NCBI GenBank assembly: GCA_903772945.1
Contig: CAICTM010001011.1
Coordinates: 1 to 39,925 of the forward strand
From: Seminavis robusta
Taxonomy: Eukaryota > Bacillariophyta > Bacillariophyceae > Naviculales > Naviculaceae
DNA length: 39,925 bases
Reading direction: 5' to 3'
In this document: in pieces, positions 28,823-39,925 of the stretch
Numbering within the stretch: position 1 is the stretch's first letter
Layout: each line of letters begins with the position of its first letter
Notes under the pieces: generated by a model
Databases searched by the model: none
What the model was told of the DNA's origin: nothing
What the model saw: the letters and a program-made list of their open reading frames with translations, nothing else
Program-made: the position numbers and the translations under genes

Positions 28823-29399
28823 GGGTAAGTGAAGCCCAAAGGAATATTGATTAAGTAGATCTGTGCTGCTGCTATCCTTGGACCACGAACTGCTTGGTGG
28901 AGTGGAAAGTTGCTGAGGACCGAAGTGGTCATCTTGCCTGCTAGCATTGACCGCTACCGTTATCACGCTTCCTTACTTTGAGTAGAACGAACTCCACACA
29001 TCGGGTAGACATTTGGGTGTTCCTCTACGGAACAACAAGAAAGAATATTGATCGCTCAAGCACCGAATCATTTTCCTTCAATCAGCAAGCTTGTTAAGAG
29101 ACAGTTGTCAACAGGTACTCGTCATAGGGCGATTCTTTGGTGAACGGGATTCTAGCAATTTTTCAGCGTTGGACTCTTAGAAAAACGTGAAAATGGAGGC
29201 GGAGGAAATGACAGTTGTAATCGCCTGAATGCGGAAAATCAAGGTACCAGGAGCTCCTATCATGACTTAACAATGACCACTGATGTACCTTAACCAATAG
29301 TGAACCCAGAGTGGTAACAGTAAACATCAATAATGGTATTGCCTGGACTGGTTTTGGAGCCATGATGAAAGGATAGTCCATTCAGTTACTCATGCATGC

Positions 29400-30789
29400 T
29401 AGCTGAATTAAAGAGCTTCAGGACTTTCGCAGTGTGAATGCTTTTGAGCGAGCCATCACTAGTCCTCTTCCAGATGAATACAAATTCTGCCTGTCTTCTT
29501 GGAGCTTGACCAAGTGCTTCCTGGATTGACTCATGGGACAAGTTCGGTGAGATTGCAGAAGACCGAGGTATCTCTTATCTATTTACCTATGTTGACAAGG
29601 TGAAAGGCAAGGAAGTCAAGCTTCTAGAGGAGTTTGGGTGTTTTACCGAAGATGTTGCCAAAGACTTGTGTGACCAGCTGTTGCAGAGTGGTGTTTACAA
29701 TCTGGATGACTATGATGTTGCTGCCAAGTCATACGGACGTCACCAAGTGTGCAGTTATGACAAGGCCAATGTTAGCTATGCTGCTACCAGTTTGAAGGCT
29801 TCTGTATCAGGAAATGCTCTACACGTTGTGCCAAGATATCCTCAGGTCCCAGAATGGCATCATGATTCTGTATGATTTCCGTCGTGTCTGTTACTCCAAC
29901 AATCCTGCAGTTGTCCGTACCATGACAGAATCCATTCAAAAGCAGCTTATCAAGAATGTTCCTGCTGAAAATGTTTGAAGACACAACAAAGAAGCTGAAG
30001 CAGCCCATATTGGAGGATCATTGAGGGAAGTGGCTTTGCTCCACCTGATATGGCTGCTTTGTACCTGGCTACTTTACATACAGCCTCTGACCTCAAATTG
30101 CAGATTGCCATTCAGGCCCAAGAAAACCTGGCCATCCAGAGTCCTGAGGCTTGGCGTGATGCCATGAAGGCCATTCATGCTTGTTGGCGCTCAGCATTGG
30201 ATCGTGGACTATACTCTCCAGCTTTGAAGGCTCCACAAGGCAAACCTGATCCCATCAAGGCTCTGCAGGGTGTTGTCAATGGCTTGAAACAAGATGTTGG
30301 TAACCTTAAGATCGCAACAGTGCGAACATGGCAACAACACAACAACAATGGTAATAACAATCTGGGTGCGGTCGCATCGCAGTCCACTATATCTCACAGT
30401 GCAATGTGACAGGAGCACTCAGCTTGGCAACAATGGTGCAATCTAGTGAACATACTAAAGCATATAATCACAACAACAATGGAAACCAGAACAATGGTGA
30501 CCGTCAGGCACGCCGCACCCCTCCCTCGGAAAATGAACCTCATACTCGCACCAGGAATGGTGTGGAGGAGTCCTGGTGTGACAAGTGCAAGTTCTGGACC
30601 AAGGGTGATAAGAAGCATCTAACTGCTGGACATAAGACTCGTGCTGAGTTACAGGCTGCCTCTGGCAGCAATGCTGGCCACTTGTCTGCTGTCCACACCC
30701 CTGCTATCCCAACTGCACCTTCCACAGCCACAGGCCTTGTTGCAGGAGCCCGTTTAAACATGTTGAGCGGGCAGTCCCCCCAATTCTGA
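29400..30789 (+). pseudogene. Gag-like region, broken
   Basis: Open segments at 29600-29875, 30050-30409 and 30406-30789 lie in the gag position but are separated by stops and frameshifts. The last segment is Asn-rich and carries a zinc-knuckle-like motif, WCDKCKFW...KHLTAGH (C-X2-C-X9-H-X4-H), around 30573-30631. Gag would form the nucleocapsid particle around the element's RNA. The broken frame makes production of a full Gag unlikely. Confidence 0.65.
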
Positions 30790-31015
30790 GTGGACTGCTG
30801 ATCGCTTTGCTTTTTATCAGATTTTGCTTCTATGTATGTGGTCGTCGGAGGTGAGACCGACGTTAAACAAATTCCACACACAGTCAAGCTTGAAAAGCCC
30901 GGTTCTGTGGTGTCTGCTGACCATTTCATGTCTGTTGACCCATGTCCACCATCCCTTTTCTTGAGACTCTGGCATGTCTTCTGGACAGTCTTGACCTTTT
31001 GGAGGGAGAGAGAGT

Positions 31016-32713
31016 GTGAAACAAAGACTTCAGCCTCTGGAACAATTCAGAAGGTTGGCTGCACATGGATATGCAATTGTGGACAGTGACATTTATGCTG
31101 AAGCCCAATTGCGTCCTGTTAGAAGAGGCTGCCGGATGAAACCATACCGTGTGTGGGAAACCCCATTGGACTATACTGATCCTCTTGATGATCATATGTT
31201 CTTTGATTGTCCTGAACCAGATGACCCAGAGCTGCTCCAACCAGACCCTGATCCAGACCCTGATCCTGATCCTGTGGTTGAATCTACACCTCCAACACCT
31301 TCAAAATTCATTCTTCCTGAGGTCAACCCCATATTGGGATTTCCAGCAGTCATGCACATTTACTCTGCCTACCTTTTCTGTAATGCTTGGTTTGGTATGA
31401 TGTTGAGAATGTGTTCTTGTAATTGGAGGTCTTGGATGGACTATTGCTCTGTGACATTAAGGAATGTGTATCTCTGGTCACTTCGACAGGCTGAAAATGT
31501 GCCATGGCAGTGGAAAACACATCCACCTGACAAATGTGCTACCAGCAAAAGTAGAAAGCGTGCTGAAAGGAGGCGTCGCCTTGGTAAACAAGAGGCGCTC
31601 ACAGAAAAACTTGCTCCTGGCTGCCTTCTCACGCTGAATATGCATGCCCATGGTGATTTGTCATTGAAGTCTGAAATTGCTGACCGAAAATATCTTCGCA
31701 AGTTCCGTGGTTACTATGGAGAATTGAAAACTGAAAAGCTAACACCATCTGCTCGAGACAGACTCCGTGGCACTCTTGCACATCAGCCAAATGCATTCAT
31801 TGCTACTGCTGGTGCTGACAAAACTGAGAGAGCTGTCTGGGACACTGGTGCAACCTTTCCAGCAGCCAACAAAAGATCCTTATTCAAACCTGGTTCTCTT
31901 CGTGAGTTACCTATTCACCAGACTATGAGTGGAATTGCTGGAGGAATTGAGATCAAATATGAAGGCATGCTATGTTTTGAGACTGTGTCAGATGAAGGCA
32001 ACATTGTAACAATTGAATCTCCTGGGTACTATATTCCAGAGCTTCCTGTGACATTGCTGTGCCCCAGAGCAATTGCTCACCATCAATGGGCACTTGACAC
32101 TTCTCAGTCTAAGAAAATGTTTGGTCATTTCTTTGGCATTGATGATTCCATGTTGAAGTTGGGTGAGGGTCAGAACTTTACAGTCCCATATGACAGGGAA
32201 ACTTTCCTCCCAACTATGAATCTGTTCCCAGCTGGTACTGCTGAGCCTACATTGAAAGCAATGGTGTCAGTTGCTGATGAGAGCAATCAGAACTTGAGCA
32301 AGCAATTGAAGAGACTACTTCGCTGGCACTTCAAGTTGGGACATATGGGTTTCCAACACTTGTGTACATTGGGTTCTCGTGGCTTCCTAGACCAAGCTGC
32401 AGTGCAATTTGGAAAGTTGCTTGGAACAAGCACTCCTAAGTGTGCTGCCTGTCAATTTGGCAAGCAAGTCAGAACACCTACTGGAACAGAACACTCCCAC
32501 CGTGACAAGGCTTTCAGCCTGCGAAAGGAGCTCCAACCTGGTGAGATGATCCATATGGACCAAGTGGAATCCCGCACTAAGGGTAGATTGTTGACTTCCT
32601 ATGGAAGGGAGAAGATTTTCACGAACACACAGTGCAGTCACCTCTTTGTGATGCTGCATCACTCTTCATTGATGTCCAACATCAAGTTGCACTCTCAGCA
32701 AATGAAACACTGA
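31016..32713 (+). pseudogene. Copia pol, 5' part: protease and integrase zinc domain
   Basis: A 565-codon open segment. It contains an aspartic protease site (WDTGA, coding at about 31838-31852), the pre-integrase zinc-binding pattern (LRWHFKLGHMG ... KCAACQFGKQ, about 32320-32470) and the start of the integrase core (MIHMDQVESRTKGR). It ends by frameshift near 32630-32713, where the integrase continues in another frame. The upstream part (31016-31600) is Pro/Asp-rich and not recognised. Confidence 0.75.
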
Positions 32714-33084
32714 AATCCAAGCAGACTTTTGAAAGACTTTCAGCCGACATGGGTGTGTCTGTCAGAAAGTTCCATACTGACAATGGTGTGTTCACAGCTC
32801 AGGAATTTATGAAGGAGCTTACATCCAAGGGTCAAGGAATCAGATTCAGTGGAGTTGGTGCTCATCATCAGAATGGACTGGCTGAAGCTGCTGTGAAGAT
32901 TGTCACTTGGAAGGCTAGGACAATGATGATCCATGCTTCCCTTCATTGGCCTCAAGCATACAGCAAGGACCTTTGGCCTTCGGCTGTGAGTCATGCAGCC
33001 TTCATCCACAACCACACTCCAGACAAAGAAACTGGTATCTCTCCAGCTGAACTCTACTCAAAATCCATTGATAGCTATCTGTAA
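32632..33084 (+). pseudogene. Copia integrase catalytic core fragment
   Basis: Continues the integrase in a shifted frame. The catalytic Asp is in FHTDNGVF (about 32770-32793) and the Glu is in HHQNGLAEAAVK (about 32863-32898), consistent with the DD35E integrase fold. The first catalytic Asp lies in the preceding segment. The frame stops at 33084. Confidence 0.75.
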
Positions 33085-33116
33085 CTCCCACCTACATCCT
33101 GGGCTGTCCCTCTCAT

Positions 33117-34500
33117 ATGTTTTGGACCCCGCCTCAGTGGCAAGAAGTTCCGATGGGATCTCGTACACGGAAGCTGGGCAGTACTTGGAATGTACCTAAC
33201 CTGCTGATTTGTTGCCTTGAATTGCAACTGCAGCAGGTATCCAAATCTACCCACATTTCCATGTTGTATTTGGCCAATTGGTTGCCAGTCCATTCCACCC
33301 TCCAATCATGGAGAAGCCTCCTGATTGGAGTGACATGTGCATTTATGACAGATTGGAAGTTGAGCTGGTTGACGACAACAACCCAAAAGCAACTGCTCCT
33401 CAATTGAGTGAAGAATGGGCCACCACTAGAAGACAGCCAACCCCACATCAAGGCAGCCCACTTTGGCAAGATGTGGATCCCAACCTGAAACAGTAAGAGA
33501 AAGACATGATGTCTGGCCGTCAGAGGGAGCGGTCTGCCAAATTGGAGGGAGTGAACAATTTTGTGAAATTGGAATCTGACACTACCACTGAGCGCCTTTT
33601 TAGAGAAGGAGGATGCTGCTATTGTTATTGATCTGACTGGTGATGACTCAGCTGATCAGTCCACTAGTGAAAAACCATCTGAACCTGCTTTGGGTCGTGG
33701 GATGCGTGTGAAAAGACCAGCACGTGAATTGAATCCTACCAGTGGCAAGTGGGAACCAAAGACTGGTGCATATGCCAGAGCTGTGGGCTTTCTATTGATG
33801 ATGCAAGGAAATGGTGCTGATTCCCAAGTAAAGGATTTGATGTACTTCTGTTCCCTGTACACTGATATGGAGCAAGGTTACTTGGAGGCTGCACATCCTA
33901 TGGCCATGTTGTTTCCAACAGGCTTTCGGCTGCTAAGAAGAAAAGTCATGATGAGTCACCGTCTCGTACTCTCTTAGAATGCTTGTGACTGAAGCTCACT
34001 TTGGCACGCTTGAAGCAAGCAAGGGACAAGGAAATTGATTCATTAGAGAAGATGCAAGTTTGGGATGTTGTACACCGTGCTAAGTTGCCTAAGAGTTCCA
34101 ACATCATTCATGGAACTTGGGCATTCAAAATCAGGCTCGTCCTAGGACTTAGGCTCGACTAGTTAGATCAATGCTAGTCCGTACTGCACCAGTCAGCGTG
34201 GCTCGTGTTATGTTAGCTAGGGTTTTATATGTTTTGATACATATGCCCCTATTGTGTGGCCAGACTTGCTTGGAATGGGCCCACAGTGGAGAAGTCAGAG
34301 CTTACTTGCATCTAACTGTTCACTCATTGCACCAGTCGCACTCCATCGTCAGTCTCACATGACTACACCAATGCATTCTGTCAAGCTGCTCAGGAGAATG
34401 ATGTCTACATTGAGTTGCCTGCACACTACACTGTGAATGGTAGAGAAGATTAAGACTTGGTGTTGCACCTAATGAAATCTTCTATGGCAACAGGACGCTC
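33117..34500 (+). pseudogene. Degraded linker and N-terminal reverse transcriptase region
   Basis: Only short open pieces remain (33278-33496, 33690-33977 and scraps to 34436). The piece at 33690 carries GRGMRVKRPARELNP, the linker type that precedes reverse transcriptase. Around 34236-34260 the motif DTYAPIVW of copia reverse transcriptase is readable in one frame. The word GGCTCGT occurs at 34134-34140 and 34200-34206 and flanks 59 bp that do not fit the reverse transcriptase sequence, which may be a small insertion. Multiple stops make this part nonfunctional. Confidence 0.6.
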
Positions 34501-34592
34501 CTAGATTATTTTTTAAGCACCTTGAAAAGGGACTGACTGACAATGGGTTTGTTGCCAGTAAGCATGACCCATTTCTCTTCATCCACAAGGAC

Positions 34593-35321
34593 ATGATTGC
34601 AGTCACGTATGTTGATGACCAATTCATGATTGGCAAGGACCTGAACAAGATCAATGCTATGGTAGAGAAACTGCGCTCTGATGGATATTCCCTGGAAGAG
34701 GAGAAATCTGATGATGCCAATGTTTACTCTTACCTTGGTATTAACATTGACAAGAAGCCTGGGGATGATACCATTGTGATGACACAGTCTGGTCTCACTC
34801 AGAAATTCTTGAAGTATGTTGATATGAATGAATGTTCATCCAAGGACACACCTGCCAATATTGAGCCTCTTGGAACTGACAAGTTTGGAAAGCAATTCCA
34901 AGAGAGTTGGAGTTATGCATCTGCTGTGGGCATGCTCTTGTACCTGTCCTCCAACACACGTCCTGATATCCAGTTTGCTGTCCATCAATGTGCAAGGTTC
35001 ACCCACAATCCCAAGAATTCCCATGCAGTTGCAATTAAGAGAATTGCTCGGTACCTCAAGGGCACCAGTGACAAAGGTCTGATCTTGAAACCTGATACCT
35101 CCAAAGGATTGGACTGTTGGGTTGATGCTGACTTTGCTGGGCTATGGGGACATGAGGATGATCAAGATCCTGTATGTGTGAAGTCTCGCACTGGATATGT
35201 GATTACCATGTTCAATTGTCCTTTGGTGTGGGCATCCAAGTTGCAAACTGAGATTACCCTCAGCAGCACTGCTAGTGAGTATGTTGCTTTCAGCACTGCA
35301 ATGAGGGAACTTTGCCTTTGA
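34593..35321 (+). pseudogene. Copia reverse transcriptase C-terminal half and RNase H
   Basis: A 242-codon open segment with the catalytic YVDD box (coding at 34608-34619), followed by the copia connection region (MLLYLSSNTRPDIQFAVHQ) and RNase H motifs (DCWVDADFAG, SRTGYV, LSSTASEYVAF). It is interrupted near 35321 by a frameshift and continues at 35312-35629. Confidence 0.8.
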
Positions 35322-35629
35322 GGGAGCTAATGGCTGAGATTGGTGATGCATTGGGCACTGAGGTCAGGAAGGTTAGTGAAATGAAGTCTACAGTATTTGA
35401 AGACAACACAAGCTGCCTATCCTTGATCAATGTCCCAAAGGTGTCCACCAAGAACAAGTACTTGGCTCTGAAATATCACTGGTTCCGCAGCAAGATTGGT
35501 CTGGACAAGAATGGCAATGGAATTGTTGCTGTCCATGTGGAGACCAAGAAGCAGTTGGCGGATCAGTTCACCAAGGGATTGGCTGTTGGCCAATTCCAAG
35601 TATTAAGAAAGATGTTGATGGGGTGGTAA
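35312..35629 (+). pseudogene. Copia RNase H C-terminal fragment
   Basis: Encodes EDNTSCLSLI, then KNKYLALKYHWFR, then VETKKQLADQFTKGL, the usual end of copia polyproteins (QLADxFTK). It is out of frame with the preceding segment. The stop lies about 30 bp before the right LTR. Confidence 0.8.
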
Positions 35630-35661
35630 GGCTCTGAAGTCAGTCTTCGTTTGAGAAGGAG

Positions 35662-35925
35662 TGTTGTGAAACTGTTCTGCATGAGCAGTGCAAACTGTGA
35701 CTGGGTTCTACTCCCACATCGTACCTGGTATTCGTATCTATCCCATATCGTACCTGGTATTCGTATTTATGTTTTAGCACATGACCTGGTCAGCTGGAGT
35801 GCATGACCTGGTCAGCAGGAATTACGCAAGATTAGAATAGGAAAGCTCAGAATCTGAGCTCATAATTGACAAATAGTGAAGGTTGAAAACCAACTAGCTA
35901 GAGTCTACAATACAGTATTCAAACA
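35662..35925 (+). repeat. Right LTR
   Basis: 264 bp. The first 150 bp or so are nearly identical to the left LTR, including both internal tandem duplications. The middle (about 35822-35860) differs by indels. It is followed by the target duplication GGCCT. Confidence 0.9.
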
Positions 35926-35930
35926 GGCCT

Positions 35931-36330
35931 CGCTCCCTTGGTTACTGTTGCCTGTTTGCTTGCTTGTTGCGGTTGTTGCCGTTTGCCGCGTGTTGTTGGT
36001 GCGGTGGTGCTGCGGAGGCTGCGGAGCTGGGGTGTCGAATGGTTCAATCATTGAATTAACGGGGTCATTGACAGGACTAAACGCGTTAAGGATATCCACG
36101 ACTAGATGACACCACCTTCCACTGGACGCAGGGCGAGGAGACTCAAGTCGAGTCACTCGATTCGATTCGATTCATGATATCAAGCCGCAAGACCCAAAGT
36201 GGTCGCGATGTCCTCCATGTGAGGGCCGTGAAACGAATCTCAAGCTTTGAAAAAGTACACTGATGCGTTGAACCTAAAAGCGAATGTCGCTCGAGTCTAC
36301 CTAGTTTGCTAGCTAGCTAGCTAGCTAGGT
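35931..36330. other. Intergenic region right of the retrotransposon
   Basis: No gene is supported. A (CTAG)n stretch, GCTAGCTAGCTAGCTAGCTA, lies at about 36308-36327. A TCGATTCGATTCGATTC stretch occurs at about 36157-36173. Confidence 0.5.
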
Positions 36331-36893
36331 GTGGGAGGGCAGCCATTGTCTCATTTTGAATTGGAGAAAATTCGAAGCATTTGCAAATTCAAACTCCGGT
36401 ACTTGTCCGTGACAAAATTGTTCGAAATTGTCTTTCCCAGTGTTCTTGGCGCCTTCCTTCTAGCTAGCAATCGTCATTGCGTTTCTTTTACGCACGCTGG
36501 TCTATCTGTGCCGACTTTGCTACCCAACGTACGGTCTCATGAGTGCCAAGGTATCATTTGATCCTGTTATAAGCTGAGGTGTGCTCTGAACCTTGGCCGG
36601 AACCAATCTCGAGAGAAGAGCTATTGGGCCCCACACTTGAGACCAAAAGGGTCATTTGGGCCTATTGGGGTCAAGGAGCAGAGGGCTGTCCAGGCTTCTG
36701 CAAGGTGGCAATGAAATCATGGAGACTCCGCCATCCAGACGGGCGCATCGTCGTTCTTTCGGAGGACACCTACAAGAAGTATGTTGCCTTCACGGATATT
36801 CCTTTGAGCATTCGGCATTCTCTCACGTGTCGTTTTGCTTTGGACACCCGGACATCGACATCGGTCCGTTCAAGGTAGTGGCGACCCTGTGAA
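36331..36893 (+). pseudogene. Broken glycosyltransferase-like fragment (capsular-polysaccharide-synthesis/DXD-type)
   Basis: The segment 36579-36878 reads KRVIWAYWGQG...CPGFCKVAMKSWRLRHPDGRIVVLSEDTYKKYV, which resembles the N-terminal part of the DXD-containing glycosyltransferase family typified by capsular polysaccharide synthesis proteins (IW.YW.QG ... SWR..NPDW.V..LD). The frame then degenerates (FALDTRTST) before the DXD motif and stops. Upstream, 36331-36528 encodes a hydrophobic anchor-like segment (LFEIVFPSVLGAFLLASN) that could join through a 50-nt GT-AG intron (36529-36578) in phase, as expected for a type II Golgi enzyme, but it has no ATG. I therefore call it a truncated remnant. 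A real but misread first part of a gene is less likely. Confidence 0.45.
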
Positions 36894-37367
36894 GGGAAAG
36901 GACGTGTTTCCACGTATTCATAACATCTTTCCTGCGTTCATACCAAATAGTGGGGAGCTGCTTCCAACTTACGTTACCTAACTCAACCATTAAAAATTGA
37001 ATGCATGTCATCAGCTACAAAAGGCATCCAGTCCAAACTAGTAATGCGATTTTCACTTTGCATGTCTGTAAAGGCCGGGACTTGTCGGCTTGTACGTCGA
37101 GGCTGCGATTCCCTTTTCTTGGTTCCGCCGAGCTTCACAGGGCGGACGACGTGGATTGGCGAACGTTCTTGTCGCGATGCTTCTTGTTGCTGTTTGGCCT
37201 TCCAAGCTCTGCCACTGTCGTGGACTGGGACAATAAGGGCTTCAGCTTCTCCTTGTGGCGTGTGCTCTCTCTTTCTCACCCTTTCACATGGGCGGGCTGC
37301 TGCTGCTCCTTCTTGGGACTGTGGAGGATCTTTTAGGCTACCGGTACAAGCTAGCTATGTCGTCAAT
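36894..37367. other. Intergenic region upstream of the QSOX 3' end
   Basis: No gene is supported. Open frames on both strands (36983-37279 on the minus strand, 37001-37427 on the plus strand) have no recognisable features. An ACCGGTAC word lies at about 37340-37347. Confidence 0.45.
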
Positions 37368-39591
37368 CTACAAGCCATGGGCGCGCTCAACCGCCGACGC
37401 ACCACTCAGGTAGCGCAGTCTCTGTAGGCGCATATTTTTCTTGGCTGCTAGAATAACACCTGTGAACGCAAGAAGTGCCAGTACAATGGATTGTACGTCA
37501 ACAACAGGGCCAAGAGATGCCATTGACTTCGAATCCATGTTTGCAGCCGTTTCGGCTGGAGATGAAACATTGGCAAGGGAGGCGGCACCTTCCAATCTGA
37601 TTCGACTAGGGAGCAAACCTGGAGTGGAGAAACCTTTGCCCGTATTGTCAGAGGTTACGGCTTGGTTTACCCTGCTGCTGTTGATAGGAGTTTCCTTTGG
37701 GGTGATGTCGTGTGGTTTGGGGAGTGTTGCAGCTTGAGTTGGCAAGGAGTCCGAAGGGATCAGCACTGTCCCCTTGTCTATGCTGATATCGATCCCAGTC
37801 TGGGAAGTGTCATTGCTCTTGGCCTGGCTTGCTTCCCCCTTATCCCCGCTGTGGGTGGTTGTCACTTTGGGGAACGAGTCTGGATTTCTGCTGATTGTGG
37901 CGGGCCCCGTGGTAGACGACAAATTTGCCTTGTTGCTCTTCGTTCCTGCCTTGCTGGTAGACCCAGAATGAGATTTGAGCTCCTCGCTGAAACTTCGCGA
38001 CTCGGCATCCTCCGGCCTGCACAGTGCCATGTGGTTAGATCTTTTGCAACGACAAAGATCAAACACAACAACAAAAATCTTACCAATAGATGAGTCGCAG
38101 ATACTTGTACAGGATTGCCTCATCATAGCGAGACAGACTCCCTCTCTCTTCCAACCAACAAGCAGAACATTCCTTTGCGGATGGCCACATGGCATTCTGT
38201 TCTTGTTCTGCTGTGGTCGTGGTTGTTGTAGATTGTCGCGTTCGTTGCAGTCGGACATTGACCCCATTGTGCGTTTCCGCCAACCAAAGCGGGAGCTGCT
38301 GCCAGTTTTTGTGTTGGACTAGTCTCTCACAGCGATGATAGGTACAATTGTTGTACTCTTGTACAAAATGTCGCGTGCATTCTTGACAAATGAAAAAGGT
38401 TTCTATAAAATCCTTGATCGTGTCGGCCGCCGCCACCATGTTAAAGTACGCTTGTTTGTTGTCTTGTTGTTGTGGTGGTACGTGTCGATTGTATTCTGTG
38501 ACTCCCACCGTCACAATATGAAACAGGCTCCACAAACCGCATGTATACTCGCTGCCATGTTGTTGACAGGCTGGACTCCAATCAGAGGAAATTGGCGCAA
38601 ACCGTTCCAGAGTCGATTCCCAGACCCGTTCGTGGTAGACAATGCGGTTGAAATCCAACAAGAGCTTGTCAAGGAGGGCGTGGAACAGTTTCCAAGGGGG
38701 TAGTGCATCTTGCAATAGCTCCAGAAACGCCTTGAGTTTGACCTTTCGGTCTTTGGCCAGTGGCCCCTCTGCCATAAAGACGCTGTCTTTCATGGTTCGA
38801 AAGAAGGACAGATAGGCGTCTGTAAAGACTTCCGTTTGTGTGCGAGTCAGAATCCGAGACGAGCTCCTGGACAACGGTGGAGTAGCAGCTTTCTTCTTTT
38901 TGATTGGTACTAGTAATTTGTCTCTGTTGTTGTTTTTGGCTGTCCTTGACACGACGTGTTTTCCAGGTGGTCTCCTGATCCTGTTGTTACTACCAGCTGG
39001 AACTTGTGGTTGTGGTGGTAGATTTGGCAATGATGGAACAGCTTCAGCACCCAAAATAGTGGCCAATTTGAAGGCATGCAACTGATAATCCTGGAGTTGC
39101 ACAGCCGCTGCCGATGTCTTGTACGCCGGAATGACCTTGATGGTGGGATAGTTTCGAATGCTCTCTTGTCGACAAACAGTCTTGTGGACCGAACAAGACA
39201 CGGCATGAAATTGTACGTTGCCAAGGGAAGCACTGCTGTGTTGAGTTTTTGCTGTCCAATTGCCAAAGTCATTGGCAAATTGCACGTACTGTGGCGCAAA
39301 TGCCTGACAATGAGGACACGTGGGGGAATAGAATTCCACGACGCGAGGGTGGTCCATCGTGTCACTCGACAAAAAGTCAGGAATCGAATCCTTATTATTC
39401 GTGTCGTCTGAGTAGTAGTCCATCACAGGAAGTGCCTTTGTGGGTGGATTCATGCTGCGATACAAATACTCCTGGATGGCTGCTGCCGTCAAAGGCAATT
39501 GTAGTAGAAGAAGGAGCCACCAAAAGAAAACAACGGGAGAGTAGATGGGCGACATTTTCAAGAATCTTTTGGCTGAATCATCTCTCATCAT
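37368..39591 (-). CDS. Quiescin sulfhydryl oxidase-like protein: thioredoxin plus Erv/ALR domains, membrane-anchored (two exons)
   Basis: The predicted minus-strand join is 39591-38084 and 38016-37368, giving 718 aa. The 67-nt intron begins GGTAAGA, has a CTAAC branch-like site and ends GTGCAG. The phase matches and removes a stop that would end the protein at residue 503. After a signal or anchor segment (VVFFWWLLLLLQLPLTAAA), the thioredoxin domain has CPHC at 92-95. The Erv/ALR oxidase domain has CGLW (351), the redox CQEC (402-405), LWLAETHNGVN (FAD contact) and a second CSAC (475-478). QSOX enzymes put disulfides into secreted proteins and pass electrons to oxygen. A Ser/Thr/Lys-rich tail leads to a membrane helix (about 677-694, VQSIVLALLAFTGVILAA) with a basic cytosolic end, like membrane-bound QSOX. 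Another start is Met13 at 39555. Confidence 0.88.
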
Positions 39592-39925
39592 CTCTCAAGG
39601 ATTTTCATACTGCAACCATAGTGGCCGTTGGCTTCGCTTTGTATCTTGATATCTGTCTTGATGTTCGCCTTTGTGACAAGGGACCAAGACCTTGGGCATC
39701 TATTGCTGTGTCTTGGCTTCTCGGGGTCGGCCTTCAAGAGAACAGATCCTGGATTTAATAAAGCCAGCGCATCCGGCAATTTGCACCCGCTCCCCTAGGG
39801 CTCTCTCTTGGGATCAAGCACAAACAAAGACCAAAAAGGCCGCACTCTGCGAGAGGAGCCAAAACCAGCTGGTGGTTGGCAATCACGAGGTGAACCTCCC
39901 GGGACTCGCTAGAACGAGGTAGACG
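39592..39925. other. Upstream region of the QSOX gene, to the window edge
   Basis: Presumably the promoter side of the minus-strand QSOX gene. No other gene is recognisable. Open frames on either strand are short and featureless. Confidence 0.45.

Larger units (their letters stand above)
28535..35925 (+). mobile_element. Decayed Ty1/copia LTR retrotransposon
   Basis: Two LTRs (28535-28822 and 35662-35925) begin TGTTGTGAAACTG and end ACA. They are flanked by the 5-bp target duplication GGCCT (28530-28534 and 35926-35930). Internal pieces occur in copia order: gag-like, protease (DTGA), integrase, reverse transcriptase (YVDD), RNase H. The frame is broken by several stops and frameshifts, and the LTRs differ by substitutions and indels (288 against 264 bp), so this is an old, non-autonomous copy. 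A purine-rich tract (TTTGAGAAGGAG, 35650-35661) precedes the right LTR. A primer-binding site could not be matched to a tRNA. Diatom genomes are known to carry many copia elements. Confidence 0.93.

Noticed and set aside
36551..36573. 23-nt intron in the glycosyltransferase fragment
   Set aside because: It would be in phase but is far shorter than the 67 to 107-nt introns seen elsewhere in the window.
37368..38267. 299-aa protein starting at 38267 as an independent gene
   Set aside because: Its first part is antisense-frame sequence over the oxidase exon. The part from 38016 on is the second exon of the sulfhydryl oxidase.
1..39925. tRNA or rRNA genes
   Set aside because: No cloverleaf-type or rRNA-like conserved stretch was recognised by eye. 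A covariance-model search was not possible.

Overview
The window looks like a gene-moderate, transposon-rich stretch of a unicellular photosynthetic stramenopile, most likely a diatom. This rests on short GT-AG introns (about 67 to 107 nt), Ty1/copia elements, calcium-dependent-kinase-like proteins, many low-complexity Q/N/S-rich proteins, and scattered GGTACC and CTAG palindromes. The species cannot be named from sequence alone.

Layout. 1-1074 is noncoding and holds a 309-bp fold-back repeat built from TAAGAC/GTCTTA words. 1075-2211 (+) is a PLP-dependent serine/threonine dehydratase. 2702-4975 (-) and 6501-8699 (-) are tandem paralogs with an atypical protein kinase domain (HGD, and DFA or DFD instead of DFG) followed by four EF-hand-like motifs. 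8832-11873 is about 3 kb of repeat-rich noncoding DNA.

11876-16718 is a complete-looking Tc1/mariner (IS630-like) DNA transposon of 4,843 bp. It has TA target duplications, roughly 450-bp inverted ends, an intact DD34E transposase (+), and a second intact, convergent 861-aa gene (-) of unknown function that starts inside the opposite inverted end. This is the most interesting object in the window.

17208-18169 (+) is a secreted, charged low-complexity protein in two exons. 18698-22283 (+) is a four-exon calpain-family cysteine protease with N-terminal SAP-like repeats. 22426-25416 (-) is a three-exon Patched/sterol-sensing-domain transporter-like protein. 26455-28212 (-) is an unrecognised basic, probably nuclear protein.

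28535-35925 is a decayed Ty1/copia LTR retrotransposon with both LTRs and a GGCCT target duplication. 36331-36893 is a broken fragment resembling a glycosyltransferase. 37368-39591 (-) is a two-exon quiescin-sulfhydryl-oxidase-like protein (thioredoxin plus Erv/ALR domains plus a C-terminal membrane anchor).

The cellular genes do not form one pathway. The recurrent themes are calcium and proteolytic signalling (EF-hand kinases, a calpain rich in RRAS sites) and secretory or membrane functions (Patched, QSOX, the secreted protein, the glycosyltransferase remnant). Exon boundaries were inferred by hand from GT/AG signals, reading phase and domain continuity.
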